A stretch of DNA of 64,000 nucleotides from NCBI GenBank assembly GCA_013213785.1, contig JABSPZ010000008.1, forward strand, positions 186,001-250,000. The letters run 5' to 3'. The translations under genes and the position numbers were made by a program. Source of the stretch: Henriciella sp. Lineage in GTDB: Bacteria; Pseudomonadota; Alphaproteobacteria; Caulobacterales; Hyphomonadaceae. How positions within the stretch are numbered: position 1 is the first letter of the stretch; each line of letters opens with the position of its first letter. The notes beneath the pieces were generated by a model. That model did not search any database and was not told where the DNA came from. It saw nothing but the letters and a program-made list of their open reading frames with translations. This document shows, one piece after another, positions 50,545 through 58,638 of the stretch.

Positions 50545-51657
50545 ATGTCCAGCGCTTCTCCTTTGTTTGAGCCATACAAGATTCGCGGGCTTACGCTCCC
50601 CAACCGTATCGTAATGGCGCCTATGACGCGTTCCTTTTCGCCCGGCGGCGTGCCCGGCCAGGATGTTGCCGACTATTATGAGCGGCGCGGCGATGCTGAA
50701 GTTGGCCTGATTATCACCGAAGGCACAACAGTCGACCGAGGCGGCGCCTCAAATGACCCACGCGTTCCTAACTTCCATAAGGCCGACGCGCTCGCCGGTT
50801 GGTCCAACGTCGTTGACGCCGTTCATAAGACACCCGGCAAAATCGCGCCGCAGCTTTGGCATGTCGGCATGATGCGTAAACCGGGCACTGGCCCAGATCC
50901 GGACGCTGTTTCAGATAGTCCCTCTGGCCGCACGCATAAGGGCAAGCAGGTTCAGGAAGAGCCAAGCGAGAGCGAAGTCGCGGATATGGTTATGGCTTAT
51001 GCCAACGCCGCTGGTGAAGCCAAGCGCCTCGGCTTTGACGCGATCGAGATTCATGGCGCACATGGCTACTTGATCGACGAGTTCTTTTGGAACGTCATGA
51101 ACACGCGCGGCGATAAATATGGCGGCGACCTGCCCCAGCGCGCGACGTTTGCGGGCGAGATCATTAAAGAGTGCCGCAAACAAGTTGGCGACGATATGCC
51201 AATCATCCTGCGTTTCTCTCAATGGAAACAACAAGAATACACCGCGCGCCTCGCCGAGACCCCGCAGGAGCTTGAAGCCTTTCTCCAAGTCTTCGCGGAC
51301 GCCGGTGTTGATGCGCTTCATGCAAGCCAGCGTCGCTGGTGGGAAGCGGAATTCCCGGAAGTGGATGGCAATGACGGCCTCAATCTCGCCGGTTGGTGTA
51401 AGAAGATCACTGGATTGACCTCAATCACTGTTGGGTCTGTTGGCCTTTCTTCTGACTTCATCGGTGCCTTTGCGGGTGAGGACTCGAAAACACGCCCAAT
51501 TTCCGATGTCATTGAACGTCTCGAAAAGGGCGAGTTTGATCTGGTCGCGGTCGGGCGAGCCCTGCTTCAGGACCCGTTCTGGGCGCAGAAAATCAAAGAT
51601 GGCCGCACCGATGAGCTTTCTGACTATGATGCGAAAGCGCTCGCAACGCTCTACTAG
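50545..51657 (+). CDS. NADH:flavin oxidoreductase, Old Yellow Enzyme family
   Basis: FMN ene-reductase of 370 residues. It begins with LFEPYKIRGLTLPNRIVMAP followed by MTRS, has GLIITEGTTVDRGG, the FMN/substrate-binding QLWHVGMM, and the His-His active-site motif DAIEIHGAHGYLIDEFFW. It ends with the phosphate-binding VGSVGL and LVAVGRALLQDP. These fit the classical OYE group. The ATG at 50545 has AAAAAGGA upstream; the frame is open from a TTG at 50527. Such enzymes reduce C=C bonds of enones and nitro compounds; the natural substrate is unknown. Confidence 0.93.
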   Translation: MSSASPLFEPYKIRGLTLPNRIVMAPMTRSFSPGGVPGQDVADYYERRGDAEVGLIITEGTTVDRGGASNDPRVPNFHKADALAGWSNVVDAVHKTPGKIAPQLWHVGMMRKPGTGPDPDAVSDSPSGRTHKGKQVQEEPSESEVADMVMAYANAAGEAKRLGFDAIEIHGAHGYLIDEFFWNVMNTRGDKYGGDLPQRATFAGEIIKECRKQVGDDMPIILRFSQWKQQEYTARLAETPQELEAFLQVFADAGVDALHASQRRWWEAEFPEVDGNDGLNLAGWCKKITGLTSITVGSVGLSSDFIGAFAGEDSKTRPISDVIERLEKGEFDLVAVGRALLQDPFWAQKIKDGRTDELSDYDAKALATLY

Positions 51658-51726
51658 ACGTATTCAAGAGTGAACCAGTTCTAAGTTAGGCGCGTAGACA
51701 GGACAAAGACAAGAAAGTCCTGCCCT

Positions 51727-52269
51727 ATGCGCCTTTCAGACTTATTTGCCCCGACATTAGCGGTCGCCACTAGCGCAGCCGTCGCAACTGGCTGCGTCTC
51801 TGGCCCAGAACTCGAAAGCTTCACCGAAGCGCCAAGACAATTGGTGCTGGAAGACTATTTCGAGGGTAAGACGTCGGCCTATGGTGTATTTGAAGACCGG
51901 TTCGGGAAAGTACGCCGCAGTTTCAAGGTCGATATTACCGGAACAGTCGAAAATGGCGTCCTAACCCTAGACGAGCGGTTCATCTATGATGATGGCGAGC
52001 GCGACACGCGGGTCTGGACGATCGACATTCTCGGCGGCGGCGAATATCGCGGGACCGCTGGCGATGTTCCAGACTATGCTCAAGGCAAAGTCGTCGGCAA
52101 CGCATTTAACTGGAAATACAAAGTTGATCTGAAAGTCGGTGACGCCATCTGGAATGTCGGATTCGATGATTGGATGTATCTTCTCGACGATAATGTCCTG
52201 ATCAATCGGGCCTATGTCACCCGTTTCGGCATTCGAATTGGCGAAGTGACCATCGCGTTCCAAAAATAA
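51727..52269 (+). CDS. DUF3833 family lipoprotein
   Basis: A 180-residue protein with a lipoprotein signal ending VATGC, so it is probably anchored in a membrane facing the periplasm. The mature part is a beta-rich, lipocalin-like domain: LVLEDYFEGKTSAYGVFEDR, RRSFKVDITG, LDERFIYDDGERDTRVWTI and NWKYKVDLKVGDAIWNVGFD followed by DWMYLLDD match the DUF3833 pattern. Function is unknown for the family. It follows the Old Yellow Enzyme gene after 69 bp on the same strand and lies 51 bp before the COQ4-like gene, so the three may be one transcript. Confidence 0.85.
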   Translation: MRLSDLFAPTLAVATSAAVATGCVSGPELESFTEAPRQLVLEDYFEGKTSAYGVFEDRFGKVRRSFKVDITGTVENGVLTLDERFIYDDGERDTRVWTIDILGGGEYRGTAGDVPDYAQGKVVGNAFNWKYKVDLKVGDAIWNVGFDDWMYLLDDNVLINRAYVTRFGIRIGEVTIAFQK

Positions 52270-52320
52270 GATCTGCAACGAGGATCAGTTTGAGCTATAC
52301 TCCCCTCAGTGGAGGTATGA

Positions 52321-53364
52321 ATGCATAGAGCTGAGATTGAGGGGATCTTTCGGAACGCGGCAAACGAGCCAATTGATTTAGACCGTGTCCAAACTCTAAC
52401 GCGAACGCTTAAAGAGGCAGGCAAAAAGACGTCTCCAAAAGACCGTATAGACCTCGCAGCGCAACTCGCGCATGCCGCCTTCCTCGCCCCCGACCATGTC
52501 GCTGACGTTTATGATACAGTCTCCAAAGCGTGGCTGGATCGCGACCTTGATGCTGATCGCATCGCCACAGTGCGCGAATTATCCGAGCCAGCGCCGGCCG
52601 GACTTTGGGAAAATTTCTGGAGTGTCGTGGAAGACGCGGCGGACGGAAAACTGGACGCACTTGCCATAACGGAACGAACAGCCGCGCTCGGCGGTGAAAT
52701 GCCTGAGGCGTTCGTTCATCGCGTCGCTGAGATGTCTCATACTTATCCCGGGGTATCCGATGCCGCGCGCGGGGACCTTCCCGCAAAAATAGATCTAGAA
52801 ACGCTCGCTCAACAACCGGCGGGCTCAATCGGGGCGGAGTTTCATCATCTCATCGTCTCCAACGCCTTCGACCTCGAGGTTTTAGATCGCAGCGAAATCG
52901 GACTGGCAGCTCTTCCGACGCCGCTCGACTATCTCAACACGCGTATCTTACAGGCACACGATCTTTGGCACATCACAGCGGGATACGAGACGACCGCGCT
53001 TCACGAGATCGCGTTATCGGGTTTTCAGATGGCGCAGTTTGGGCATAACTACTCAGCGCAGTTCCTCGCCATCGTGTCAGCCGTTGGAGCAATCTCCCCT
53101 GCTTCTGGGTACAAAGTCTTGATGGATACAGTGACCACGTCATGGGCTCATGGACGCGAGACCTATCCCATGATGCTCATCCCTTGGGAAGAGGTGTGGC
53201 ACAAATCGGCGGAAGACATTCGCTCGCAGTATAGTATTCAACCTTACGACAGGCCCTATCGCGCCGATCTTATAGAGCGCACGGCCCCCATCGCGAACTT
53301 GATCCGAAAAATAAACAGCTTGTTCTCGATCTTCAGCCGCAAGCCGAAAGCCGTTATCACTTAA
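52321..53364 (+). CDS. COQ4-like protein with long N-terminal extension
   Basis: Related to Coq4, a protein of ubiquinone biosynthesis. The zinc motif HDxxH...E is clear: AHDLWHITAGYETTALHEIA (His about 212 and 216, Glu about 228), followed by FQMAQFGHNYSA and the C-terminal PWEEVW. The usual protein has 220-265 residues; this one has 347, the extra being an acidic all-helical N-terminal part of about 130 residues (DRIDLAAQLAHAAFLAPDHV). AGTGGAGGT precedes the ATG. The next two genes, a small membrane protein and a membrane di-iron desaturase, follow within 40 bp and overlap. Role in quinone synthesis is from the family; the extension has no known function. Confidence 0.85.
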   Translation: MHRAEIEGIFRNAANEPIDLDRVQTLTRTLKEAGKKTSPKDRIDLAAQLAHAAFLAPDHVADVYDTVSKAWLDRDLDADRIATVRELSEPAPAGLWENFWSVVEDAADGKLDALAITERTAALGGEMPEAFVHRVAEMSHTYPGVSDAARGDLPAKIDLETLAQQPAGSIGAEFHHLIVSNAFDLEVLDRSEIGLAALPTPLDYLNTRILQAHDLWHITAGYETTALHEIALSGFQMAQFGHNYSAQFLAIVSAVGAISPASGYKVLMDTVTTSWAHGRETYPMMLIPWEEVWHKSAEDIRSQYSIQPYDRPYRADLIERTAPIANLIRKINSLFSIFSRKPKAVIT

Positions 53365-53402
53365 AAAGTTGACGCCTGCGTCATTTATTGAGATGCTATG
53401 GC

Positions 53403-53597
53403 ATGCTAACGGTGATCAAAACCATATTCTATCTCGGCCCATTGATCTTCGGATTAGGGTTTGTGGCTCCGCTTTCTGCGCAAATCATTTCGGCGGCCGG
53501 TTGGGCACTGCCCTTCGGGCTAACGCCGCTGATAGCCGGACTTATCATTGGCGGCGGCCTCGGTTTCATCGCCCAAATACGGGGGACGTGGATATGA
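53403..53597 (+). CDS. Small two-helix membrane protein, 64 aa
   Basis: A short protein of two membrane helices: VIKTIFYLGPLIFGLGFVAP near the start and LTPLIAGLIIGGGLGFIAQI near the end. I take the ATG at 53403; a TTG at 53388 is in frame. Its TGA overlaps the ATG of the desaturase gene (ATGA), and it begins 38 bp after the COQ4-like gene, so it is part of a three-gene operon. No family is recognised. Its position suggests it helps the desaturase or the COQ4-like protein at the membrane. Confidence 0.7.
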   Translation: MLTVIKTIFYLGPLIFGLGFVAPLSAQIISAAGWALPFGLTPLIAGLIIGGGLGFIAQIRGTWI

Positions 53598-54469
53598 GCC
53601 CGACTCAAGACCTGACGCAAATGACCGAGGCGGAATTGCTTCGCATGGAGCGCGAGATCGCCGCCCGCCACATCAATAAGTTTCCCTACTTTGCGGTATT
53701 CTGGGCGTTCAGCAATTTCGTGGTTTGGCTGAGTTTGTGGCCGCTCGTCTTTATGGGTGTAATCCCGCTCTGGCTTGGTTTCATCATCGCCAGTCTGAAC
53801 ATCACCCTCTCCTATTTGCCGAGCCATGAGGCTCAACACGACATCATCGCCAAACCTGGCAGTCCACTGCGCTGGCTGAATCAGCTTGTGGGGCACATTT
53901 CAACCATCCCCCTCGTTCTGCCCTATCGCGTCGCGAAGTACACACATATGGAGCACCACAAGCACGCAAATGACCCGGATAAAGATCCGGACTATGCAAC
54001 GCACGCCGATGGGCCATTAAGCGCCATCTGGAGGAGCCTCTATTACCGGCAACCTCGGGCGGATGGCGGTCTAAACGCCTATGGGGCCGCTTTGGAGCGG
54101 ATTGGACGTCCGGACATCGTATTGGATGGCGTGATCTATCAGCTGATCCATTTCGGAATTCTGTTTGCGCTGGCTTGGTCCGGTTATGCGATCGAGGCGG
54201 CATTGCTTTGGTGGCTGCCGCGCCATATCGCGCTGACATATATCCAGTTTTACCTAAGCTGGGCGCCGCATCATCCTGGCAATGAGTCGGGCCGCTACCG
54301 CGACACCCGTAGCTTCCGCTCAATCCTCGGGAACATTGGCTCTCTGGGCATGCAGTACCACATCGTTCATCATCTCCACCCGCGGATTCCGCTTTATCGG
54401 ACACCGCAAGCCTATTGGGAGATGAAACCGATCTTGGAAGCCCGCGGCTGTAACGTTCACGAGCTCTAG
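53594..54469 (+). CDS. Membrane fatty-acid desaturase / carotenoid hydroxylase-like di-iron protein
   Basis: A 291-residue integral membrane enzyme with the three histidine boxes of the desaturase/hydroxylase superfamily: HEAQH (about 78-82), HMEHHKH (about 118-124) and HIVHHLHP (about 257-264). Four or so membrane helices are visible, starting FPYFAVFWAFSNFVVWLSLW. The box spacing and HHKHANDPDKDPD sequence are close to CrtR/beta-carotene hydroxylase-like proteins. I find no carotenoid genes in the window. The frame is open to 53369, but the true start is the ATG at 53594, overlapping the stop of the small membrane protein gene. Substrate unknown: lipid, carotenoid or quinone side chain are all possible. 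Confidence 0.83.
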   Translation: MSPTQDLTQMTEAELLRMEREIAARHINKFPYFAVFWAFSNFVVWLSLWPLVFMGVIPLWLGFIIASLNITLSYLPSHEAQHDIIAKPGSPLRWLNQLVGHISTIPLVLPYRVAKYTHMEHHKHANDPDKDPDYATHADGPLSAIWRSLYYRQPRADGGLNAYGAALERIGRPDIVLDGVIYQLIHFGILFALAWSGYAIEAALLWWLPRHIALTYIQFYLSWAPHHPGNESGRYRDTRSFRSILGNIGSLGMQYHIVHHLHPRIPLYRTPQAYWEMKPILEARGCNVHEL

Positions 54470-55182
54470 GCGCCCGCGTCGCCAGCGAGCGTTTCTGCGA
54501 TAATCTGCCAGACTTCAGAATTAGCGCCGAGCGCGAAATGCGTACTGCGAACTTCAATGTTGCGCGCCTGCTCGTTATAGACATCCCTCGCCGCCTGCCA
54601 GCCCACGACGCCATCAGACTTGCTGTAGATGACCGTAAGAGGCTGTTTGAGACCAACTGAGTTGCGCTCATGCACCTCGAGCTCAAACGCATCCATATCG
54701 AGCCCTTCTTTAAGGGCGTACAAGCCGCCTACAGACGTATATTTTGGACCGCCAATAAGCGGGGTTCCCATCGTGATCACTTCACGAACGCTGTCGCTGT
54801 AAAGGCGTGCGGTCTCGCGGGCGATGACACCGCCGAGGCTCCACCCAATCAAGGTCACGGGCTGACTGCTTCGCTCAGCCATATCCTCGATCTTGCGACC
54901 GAACTCCTCCGTCAGGCGATCAACATCTCCGCCATTGATCCCCAAGCCCCACGTGGAGGCGTCGTAGCCAAGATATTTTAGATAGGTCGCCAGCGGTAAC
55001 ATCGCCATTTCCGGCGACGTAAACCCTGGAAGGAGCACGACCTTCCGGCCATCACCGCGCGGCGCAGTCGCAAGTGCCGGCGTTTTCAGCGGAAATTTCA
55101 GGAATTCCAATGGGGTTCCAAACTCTCTCAGGCTTGAGAGCAAGCTCGGTTTTTCGCAGCCGGTTGGCATTTCTTGAGACAT
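54466..55182 (-). CDS. Alpha/beta hydrolase, paralogue of the one at 34.5 kb
   Basis: A 238-residue soluble hydrolase. Motifs are RKVVLLPGFTSPEMAMLPLA, the nucleophile elbow LIGWSLGGVIARETARLY (Ser in GxSxG), ITMGTPLIGG, the acid in YSKSDGVVGWQAA and the His in STHFALGANSEVW. They match, in the same order, those of the hydrolase at 34485-35264, so the two are paralogues. The start at 55182 has GCGGAGGAAAT upstream; five extra codons to 55197 are unlikely. It converges on the desaturase gene, overlapping by four bases, and follows the glyoxalase gene by 80 bp. Substrate is unknown. Confidence 0.83.
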   Translation of the reverse strand: MSQEMPTGCEKPSLLSSLREFGTPLEFLKFPLKTPALATAPRGDGRKVVLLPGFTSPEMAMLPLATYLKYLGYDASTWGLGINGGDVDRLTEEFGRKIEDMAERSSQPVTLIGWSLGGVIARETARLYSDSVREVITMGTPLIGGPKYTSVGGLYALKEGLDMDAFELEVHERNSVGLKQPLTVIYSKSDGVVGWQAARDVYNEQARNIEVRSTHFALGANSEVWQIIAETLAGDAGA

Positions 55183-55262
55183 AGATTTCCTCCGCATTTC
55201 CTACACAATACGCGGATGTCGGTCTCTTGGATCTTTGGATACTCGCAATTCGAGTGTGAAAC

Positions 55263-55736
55263 CTACCAAGAACCTATATTTTCCATGCTCGCCCATGGCT
55301 CAACTGGCTCTAGCGGTTTGCCTTTCTGGAGCAGCTCAACCGAGATTCCATCTGGCGAGCGAACAAAGGCCATGCGCCCATCGCGCGGTGGACGATTGAT
55401 CGTGACATCTAGTTTTTGGAAGCGCTCACAAGCCGCGTAGATATCGCTCACTTTGTAAGCCAAATGCCCAAAGTTTCGTCCGCCGCCATATGCTTCGGGG
55501 TCCCAATTATAGGTCAGCTCGACCATGGGAATATCCATCTGCGTGGGCATCGTTCCTTCAGGTACACCACCGCATCGCTCGATATCATCAGGCGAAGCTA
55601 GGAACACCAGGGTGAAACGTCCTTCCTCGCTATCGTAGCGCATGAGCTCTTTCAGCCCTAAGCCTTCGCCATAGAATTTCAGCGCTGCGTCAATATCCGT
55701 GACGCGTACCATGGCGTGCAAAAACTCAACGCTCAT
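55263..55736 (-). CDS. Glyoxalase I / VOC-family lyase
   Basis: A 157-residue vicinal-oxygen-chelate protein that matches lactoylglutathione lyase, which detoxifies methylglyoxal together with glutathione. The N-terminal half begins FLHAMVRVTDIDAALKFYGE (metal-binding His) and ends VELTYNWDPEAYGGGRNFGH, with Glu and His at the expected places. The second half has LAYKVSDIYAACERFQKL and FVRSPDGISVELLQKGKPLE with the last Glu. All four metal ligands are present. It overlaps the upstream membrane protein gene by four bases. The family assignment is strong; the exact substrate is likely but not certain. Confidence 0.9.
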   Translation of the reverse strand: MSVEFLHAMVRVTDIDAALKFYGEGLGLKELMRYDSEEGRFTLVFLASPDDIERCGGVPEGTMPTQMDIPMVELTYNWDPEAYGGGRNFGHLAYKVSDIYAACERFQKLDVTINRPPRDGRMAFVRSPDGISVELLQKGKPLEPVEPWASMENIGSW

Positions 55737-56224
55737 TTGTATTGCTCCTCAAGCCGACGGATTTCAGATCTCATAGAGGGCGGGCGATTGCGATAATAGA
55801 AAAAGGTGACCGCTGCGAGCAGCACGACATTGACCGCCATGATGATCAAAATGGTCAGGAAGTCTCCCAGGATGTTACCGAGATTTTCCTGGCGCACCGT
55901 GAGTTGGATATTGTCTTCACCCCAATTGTTCATGCGCTGCGTCATGCCGTAAAAAGCTGAGACGATCATGGGCAGTAGTATGAGCGCGAACAGCGCCACA
56001 CCGCATTGATAGATACCCAATCGTGGACGCTCTGAATTGGCAAAGCTTTTCACAAACTCCTCGCGGGGGATCTTGTCGCTGATCAACCCCTTCTCGACGT
56101 TTGAATCATACACCTGCTGCCCCTGATCGGGCGTTTTGATCCAGCGCCAAGCCAGCACAGCTGCCCACGCAGCGATCGGCGCAAACATCAAATAGTAGAT
56201 CGGTGTGAAATTATCGACGAACAT
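55733..56224 (-). CDS. Membrane protein of unknown function, 163 aa
   Basis: A protein with three membrane helices: an N-terminal one (YYLMFAPIAAWAAVLAWRW), a middle one (LGIYQCGVALFALILLPMIV) and a C-terminal one (LTILIIMAVNVVLLAAVTFFY). A cytoplasmic or periplasmic loop with DQGQQVYDSNVEKGLISDKI lies between the first two, and a basic tail ends EIRRLEEQYK. The glyoxalase gene starts within its last codons, so the pair is coupled. I do not know the family. It starts 35 bp after the end of the Ada-like gene on the same strand. Confidence 0.65.
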   Translation of the reverse strand: MFVDNFTPIYYLMFAPIAAWAAVLAWRWIKTPDQGQQVYDSNVEKGLISDKIPREEFVKSFANSERPRLGIYQCGVALFALILLPMIVSAFYGMTQRMNNWGEDNIQLTVRQENLGNILGDFLTILIIMAVNVVLLAAVTFFYYRNRPPSMRSEIRRLEEQYK

Positions 56225-56258
56225 CCGTCCACCTCCCTGCGGTGGACATCATGGGTGG

Positions 56259-57146
56259 TTAAACCGCCGTGTGCACCTTTTCATACGTTAGCATGGCGCG
56301 TTTTCGCGCCGTACCCCAATGGTAATTATGTAACCTACCGTCAGATGCAAGCGCGCGATGGCATGGAATCAGCCAGGCAATCGTATTTGCGCCAATTGCT
56401 GTACCGGCTGCACGGGCGGCTTTTTCGTTTCCTGCAACGCGCGCCACTTTCCCGTAAGTCCATGTATCTCCAGCGGGAATTTCCAATAGTGCGCGCCAAA
56501 CTTGGCGTCGAAACGGCGTTCCATACAAAGCGAGGGGGATTTCGCCGCCGTCGCCAAAGACTTTTGCCGCCCAGCGCGACGCTTCCGCATCATCTCTTTG
56601 CATGTCCGCGTTTTTGTATCTGGCAGCCATATCGGCAAAGACTTGGTCTTCTTTGTATCCAGGATGCTCAAAGCCGGTCTTCGCGGCCGCGCCATCATCG
56701 ACAAATCCGAGTCCGCAAAGTCCGCGCGGCGAAATCAAGAACACTCCGGTTCCAAATGGCGTAGACGCCTTTCCAATTGTAAGCCGTGCGCCCTGCCCGG
56801 ATGATTTCGCTTCGCCAGGAGATAGAGCCTCATGCGCAATAAACAAATCATGTAACCTAGATGGTGAGGACATTCCTGTTTCAAAGGTCGTGTCGAGGAC
56901 GCTGGCGCCTTGGCGCAGCAAATCTCCGGCTTCAGCGTGTGCCAAGCTCGCCTGATATTGTTTCGGACTAACGCCCGCCCAGCGGGTGAACTCACGCTGA
57001 AAATGACTTGGTGATAAACCTACTGCTGCGGCGCAGGTCCGGAGGTCGGGCCAATCGCGCCACGTATCACCAAGGTGTTCTAGCGCATCGGCCATTCGGT
57101 CATAGGCCACACACCGCTCATTCAAAGGCATCAATACAGTCGTCAT
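56259..57146 (-). CDS. Ada-like protein: AraC-type HTH plus O6-methylguanine methyltransferase
   Basis: Repairs O6-methylguanine by transfer to its own Cys and may act as a regulator. The 295-residue protein has an AraC-type HTH at about residues 28-90 (CAAAVGLSPSHFQREFTRWA, then GVSPKQYQ). A ribonuclease-H-like intermediate domain follows, then the methyltransferase domain with GTPFRRQVWRALLEIPAGDT, AAGTAIGANTIAWLIPCHRA (active Cys near 262) and a C-terminal RKRAMLTYEK. The N-terminal zinc domain that takes phosphotriester methyl groups in E. coli Ada is absent. I choose the ATG at 57146; a longer frame reaches 57182. It is divergent from bfd with the Fur-type boxes between. Confidence 0.88.
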   Translation of the reverse strand: MTTVLMPLNERCVAYDRMADALEHLGDTWRDWPDLRTCAAAVGLSPSHFQREFTRWAGVSPKQYQASLAHAEAGDLLRQGASVLDTTFETGMSSPSRLHDLFIAHEALSPGEAKSSGQGARLTIGKASTPFGTGVFLISPRGLCGLGFVDDGAAAKTGFEHPGYKEDQVFADMAARYKNADMQRDDAEASRWAAKVFGDGGEIPLALYGTPFRRQVWRALLEIPAGDTWTYGKVARVAGNEKAARAAGTAIGANTIAWLIPCHRALASDGRLHNYHWGTARKRAMLTYEKVHTAV

Positions 57147-57214
57147 GTGGGTACAATGCCGATCTCCGCAGCAAGGCGCCACCCGTTTCTTGCGCCACGA
57201 ATGAAGGTGCTAAA

Positions 57215-57262
57215 TGAGAATCGTTCTTGACAATCATTCTCACATGATGCAAATTGTTCTCA
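57215..57262 (+). promoter_or_regulatory. Three overlapping Fur-type boxes and the bfd promoter
   Basis: Three 7-1-7 inverted repeats of the Fur-box type (TGATAATnATTATCA) lie in a row: TGAGAATCGTTCTTG (57215-57229), TGACAATCATTCTCA (57228-57242, the best) and TGCAAATTGTTCTCA (57248-57262). They cover a -35 box TTGACA (57227-57232) and a weak -10 region around 57250-57255. The expected transcript start would be at or next to the bfd ATG at 57262. This is a strong sign of iron-dependent repression. Confidence 0.75.
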
Positions 57263-57462
57263 TGATCATTTGCATTTGCCGCCGCATAAACGAGAAAGGT
57301 GTTCGCGACGCTGTCGAAGCGGGCGCGCGGTCTCCTGAGGCTGTGCAGGCGCATCATGGCTGCGAATTCAATTGCGGAAAATGCCGTTGCGCCATGGGTG
57401 AAGTGATCGCCGATACGCTAGATTCGCGCGGAACTGAGCTTACGCTCATTGCCGCTGAATAG
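57262..57462 (+). CDS. bfd: Bacterioferritin-associated ferredoxin (Bfd-like)
   Basis: A 66-residue [2Fe-2S] protein that gives electrons to bacterioferritin so that stored iron can be released. The four ligands are the CxC near the start (MIICICRRINEKGVRDAV, Cys 4 and 6) and two Cys in HGCEFNCGKCRCAMGE, the usual spacing of the family. I place the start at 57262 because the family begins exactly there. The frame is open to an ATG at 57214 with AAGG upstream, which would put the Fur-type boxes inside the coding region. No ribosome site precedes 57262, so the mRNA may be leaderless. No bacterioferritin gene is in the window. Confidence 0.9.
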   Translation: MIICICRRINEKGVRDAVEAGARSPEAVQAHHGCEFNCGKCRCAMGEVIADTLDSRGTELTLIAAE

Positions 57463-57497
57463 ATTTTCCCTCGTAAAAACTGAGTGGTAGAGCGCGA

Positions 57498-58526
57498 TTA
57501 GTCGCCCTCTTCTTCATATCCAACTAGTCGAAGTGGCCGAGCTTTGCGCCCTTCAAGTTCCGCCCAACGCACGAGGGCATCTTCGCGGCCGTGCGTAATC
57601 CATAGCTCTTCTGGATCGACCTCACGTACCGTTTCCGTCAACTCATCCCAATCGGCGTGGTCGGAGAGAATCAGTGAGAGTTCGACCCCTCTTTGTTTTG
57701 CTCTTTGACGAACGCTCATCCACCCTGAGGCGAAACAGGTGACCGGATCTGGGAAGCGCCGCCCCCATTTGTCATTAAAGCTCGCCGGTGGCCCCAAAAC
57801 AATTTCACCTCGAAACTGTTCGCTTTCGCCGCGCTGCCCCTTTTCAAGCGTTGCCGGACGCAGGTCTCCAAGCTCAACGCCATTCTCCTGATACAACGTG
57901 CAGAGTGTTTCTAAGGCGCCATGGATATAAAGCGGTCGATCATATCCCGCCTCACGCAAGAGAGCGATCACGCGTTGAGCTTTGCCGAGCGAATAGACAC
58001 CAACTAAATGCGTGCGGTCTTTGAACAGCTCCACACTGCTTAAAAGCTTCGCCATCTCACCGCGATCATCCGGATGACGGAAGACAGGAAGTCCAAAGGT
58101 CGCCTCGCTGATAAAGACATGTGTGTTCGGCACCACTTCGAAACGGCGACACGTTGGGTCCTGACGGCGCTTATAATCACCCGTGCAAACCATGCGTAGG
58201 CCGCGCCACTCAACAACAACCTGCGCCGATCCCAAAATATGCCCTGCGGGCGCGAGCCATACAGTGACGCCGTTTATCTCTACCGTTTCGCCGAATTCAA
58301 GCGGTTGCCGCGTCGCCGTGAAGGCTTCGCCATAGCGTGCAGCCATAATGTCTAGCGTTTCTGGTGTTGCTAAAACGGCGCCATGCCCCGCGCGCGCATG
58401 ATCGGCGTGGCCGTGCGTAATGATCGCCCGGTCGACCGCACCGCGCACGGGATCGATATAGAAATCGCCCGGCGGGCAATACAGACCTTTTGGAGTTTCA
58501 TGGAGCAATAAATCGGGACGGATCAT
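57498..58526 (-). CDS. Ligase-associated DNA exonuclease (metallo-beta-lactamase fold)
   Basis: A 342-residue nuclease of the Artemis/SNM1-like kind that is usually encoded beside an ATP-dependent DNA ligase and a DEXH helicase. The metallo-beta-lactamase His motif is THGHADHARAGHGAV (near 38). Further metal and catalytic residues are in LAPAGHILGSAQVVVEW and VCTGDYKRRQDPT, and the C-terminal beta-CASP part has VGVYSLGKAQRVI, CFASGWMS and SDHADWDEL. These are family landmarks. The start lacks a clear ribosome site. It lies 3 kb from the helicase of the same system with two unrelated genes between, and I see no ATP-dependent ligase gene in the window. Confidence 0.9.
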   Translation of the reverse strand: MIRPDLLLHETPKGLYCPPGDFYIDPVRGAVDRAIITHGHADHARAGHGAVLATPETLDIMAARYGEAFTATRQPLEFGETVEINGVTVWLAPAGHILGSAQVVVEWRGLRMVCTGDYKRRQDPTCRRFEVVPNTHVFISEATFGLPVFRHPDDRGEMAKLLSSVELFKDRTHLVGVYSLGKAQRVIALLREAGYDRPLYIHGALETLCTLYQENGVELGDLRPATLEKGQRGESEQFRGEIVLGPPASFNDKWGRRFPDPVTCFASGWMSVRQRAKQRGVELSLILSDHADWDELTETVREVDPEELWITHGREDALVRWAELEGRKARPLRLVGYEEEGD

Positions 58527-58638
58527 GACTCCGATATACTCCGTTCATTACATTCGCACACTGCCCCATTTCCGCCGCTTGCAGCCGGTACGCAAACACG
58601 CCTAGTCTTTTCGTAGAGTATTCGTTGAGGAGTTTGAT

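Noticed and set aside
53369-53593. N-terminal extension of the desaturase frame
   Set aside because: The extension shows no family features, and a two-helix membrane peptide in another frame overlaps the true ATG at 53594.
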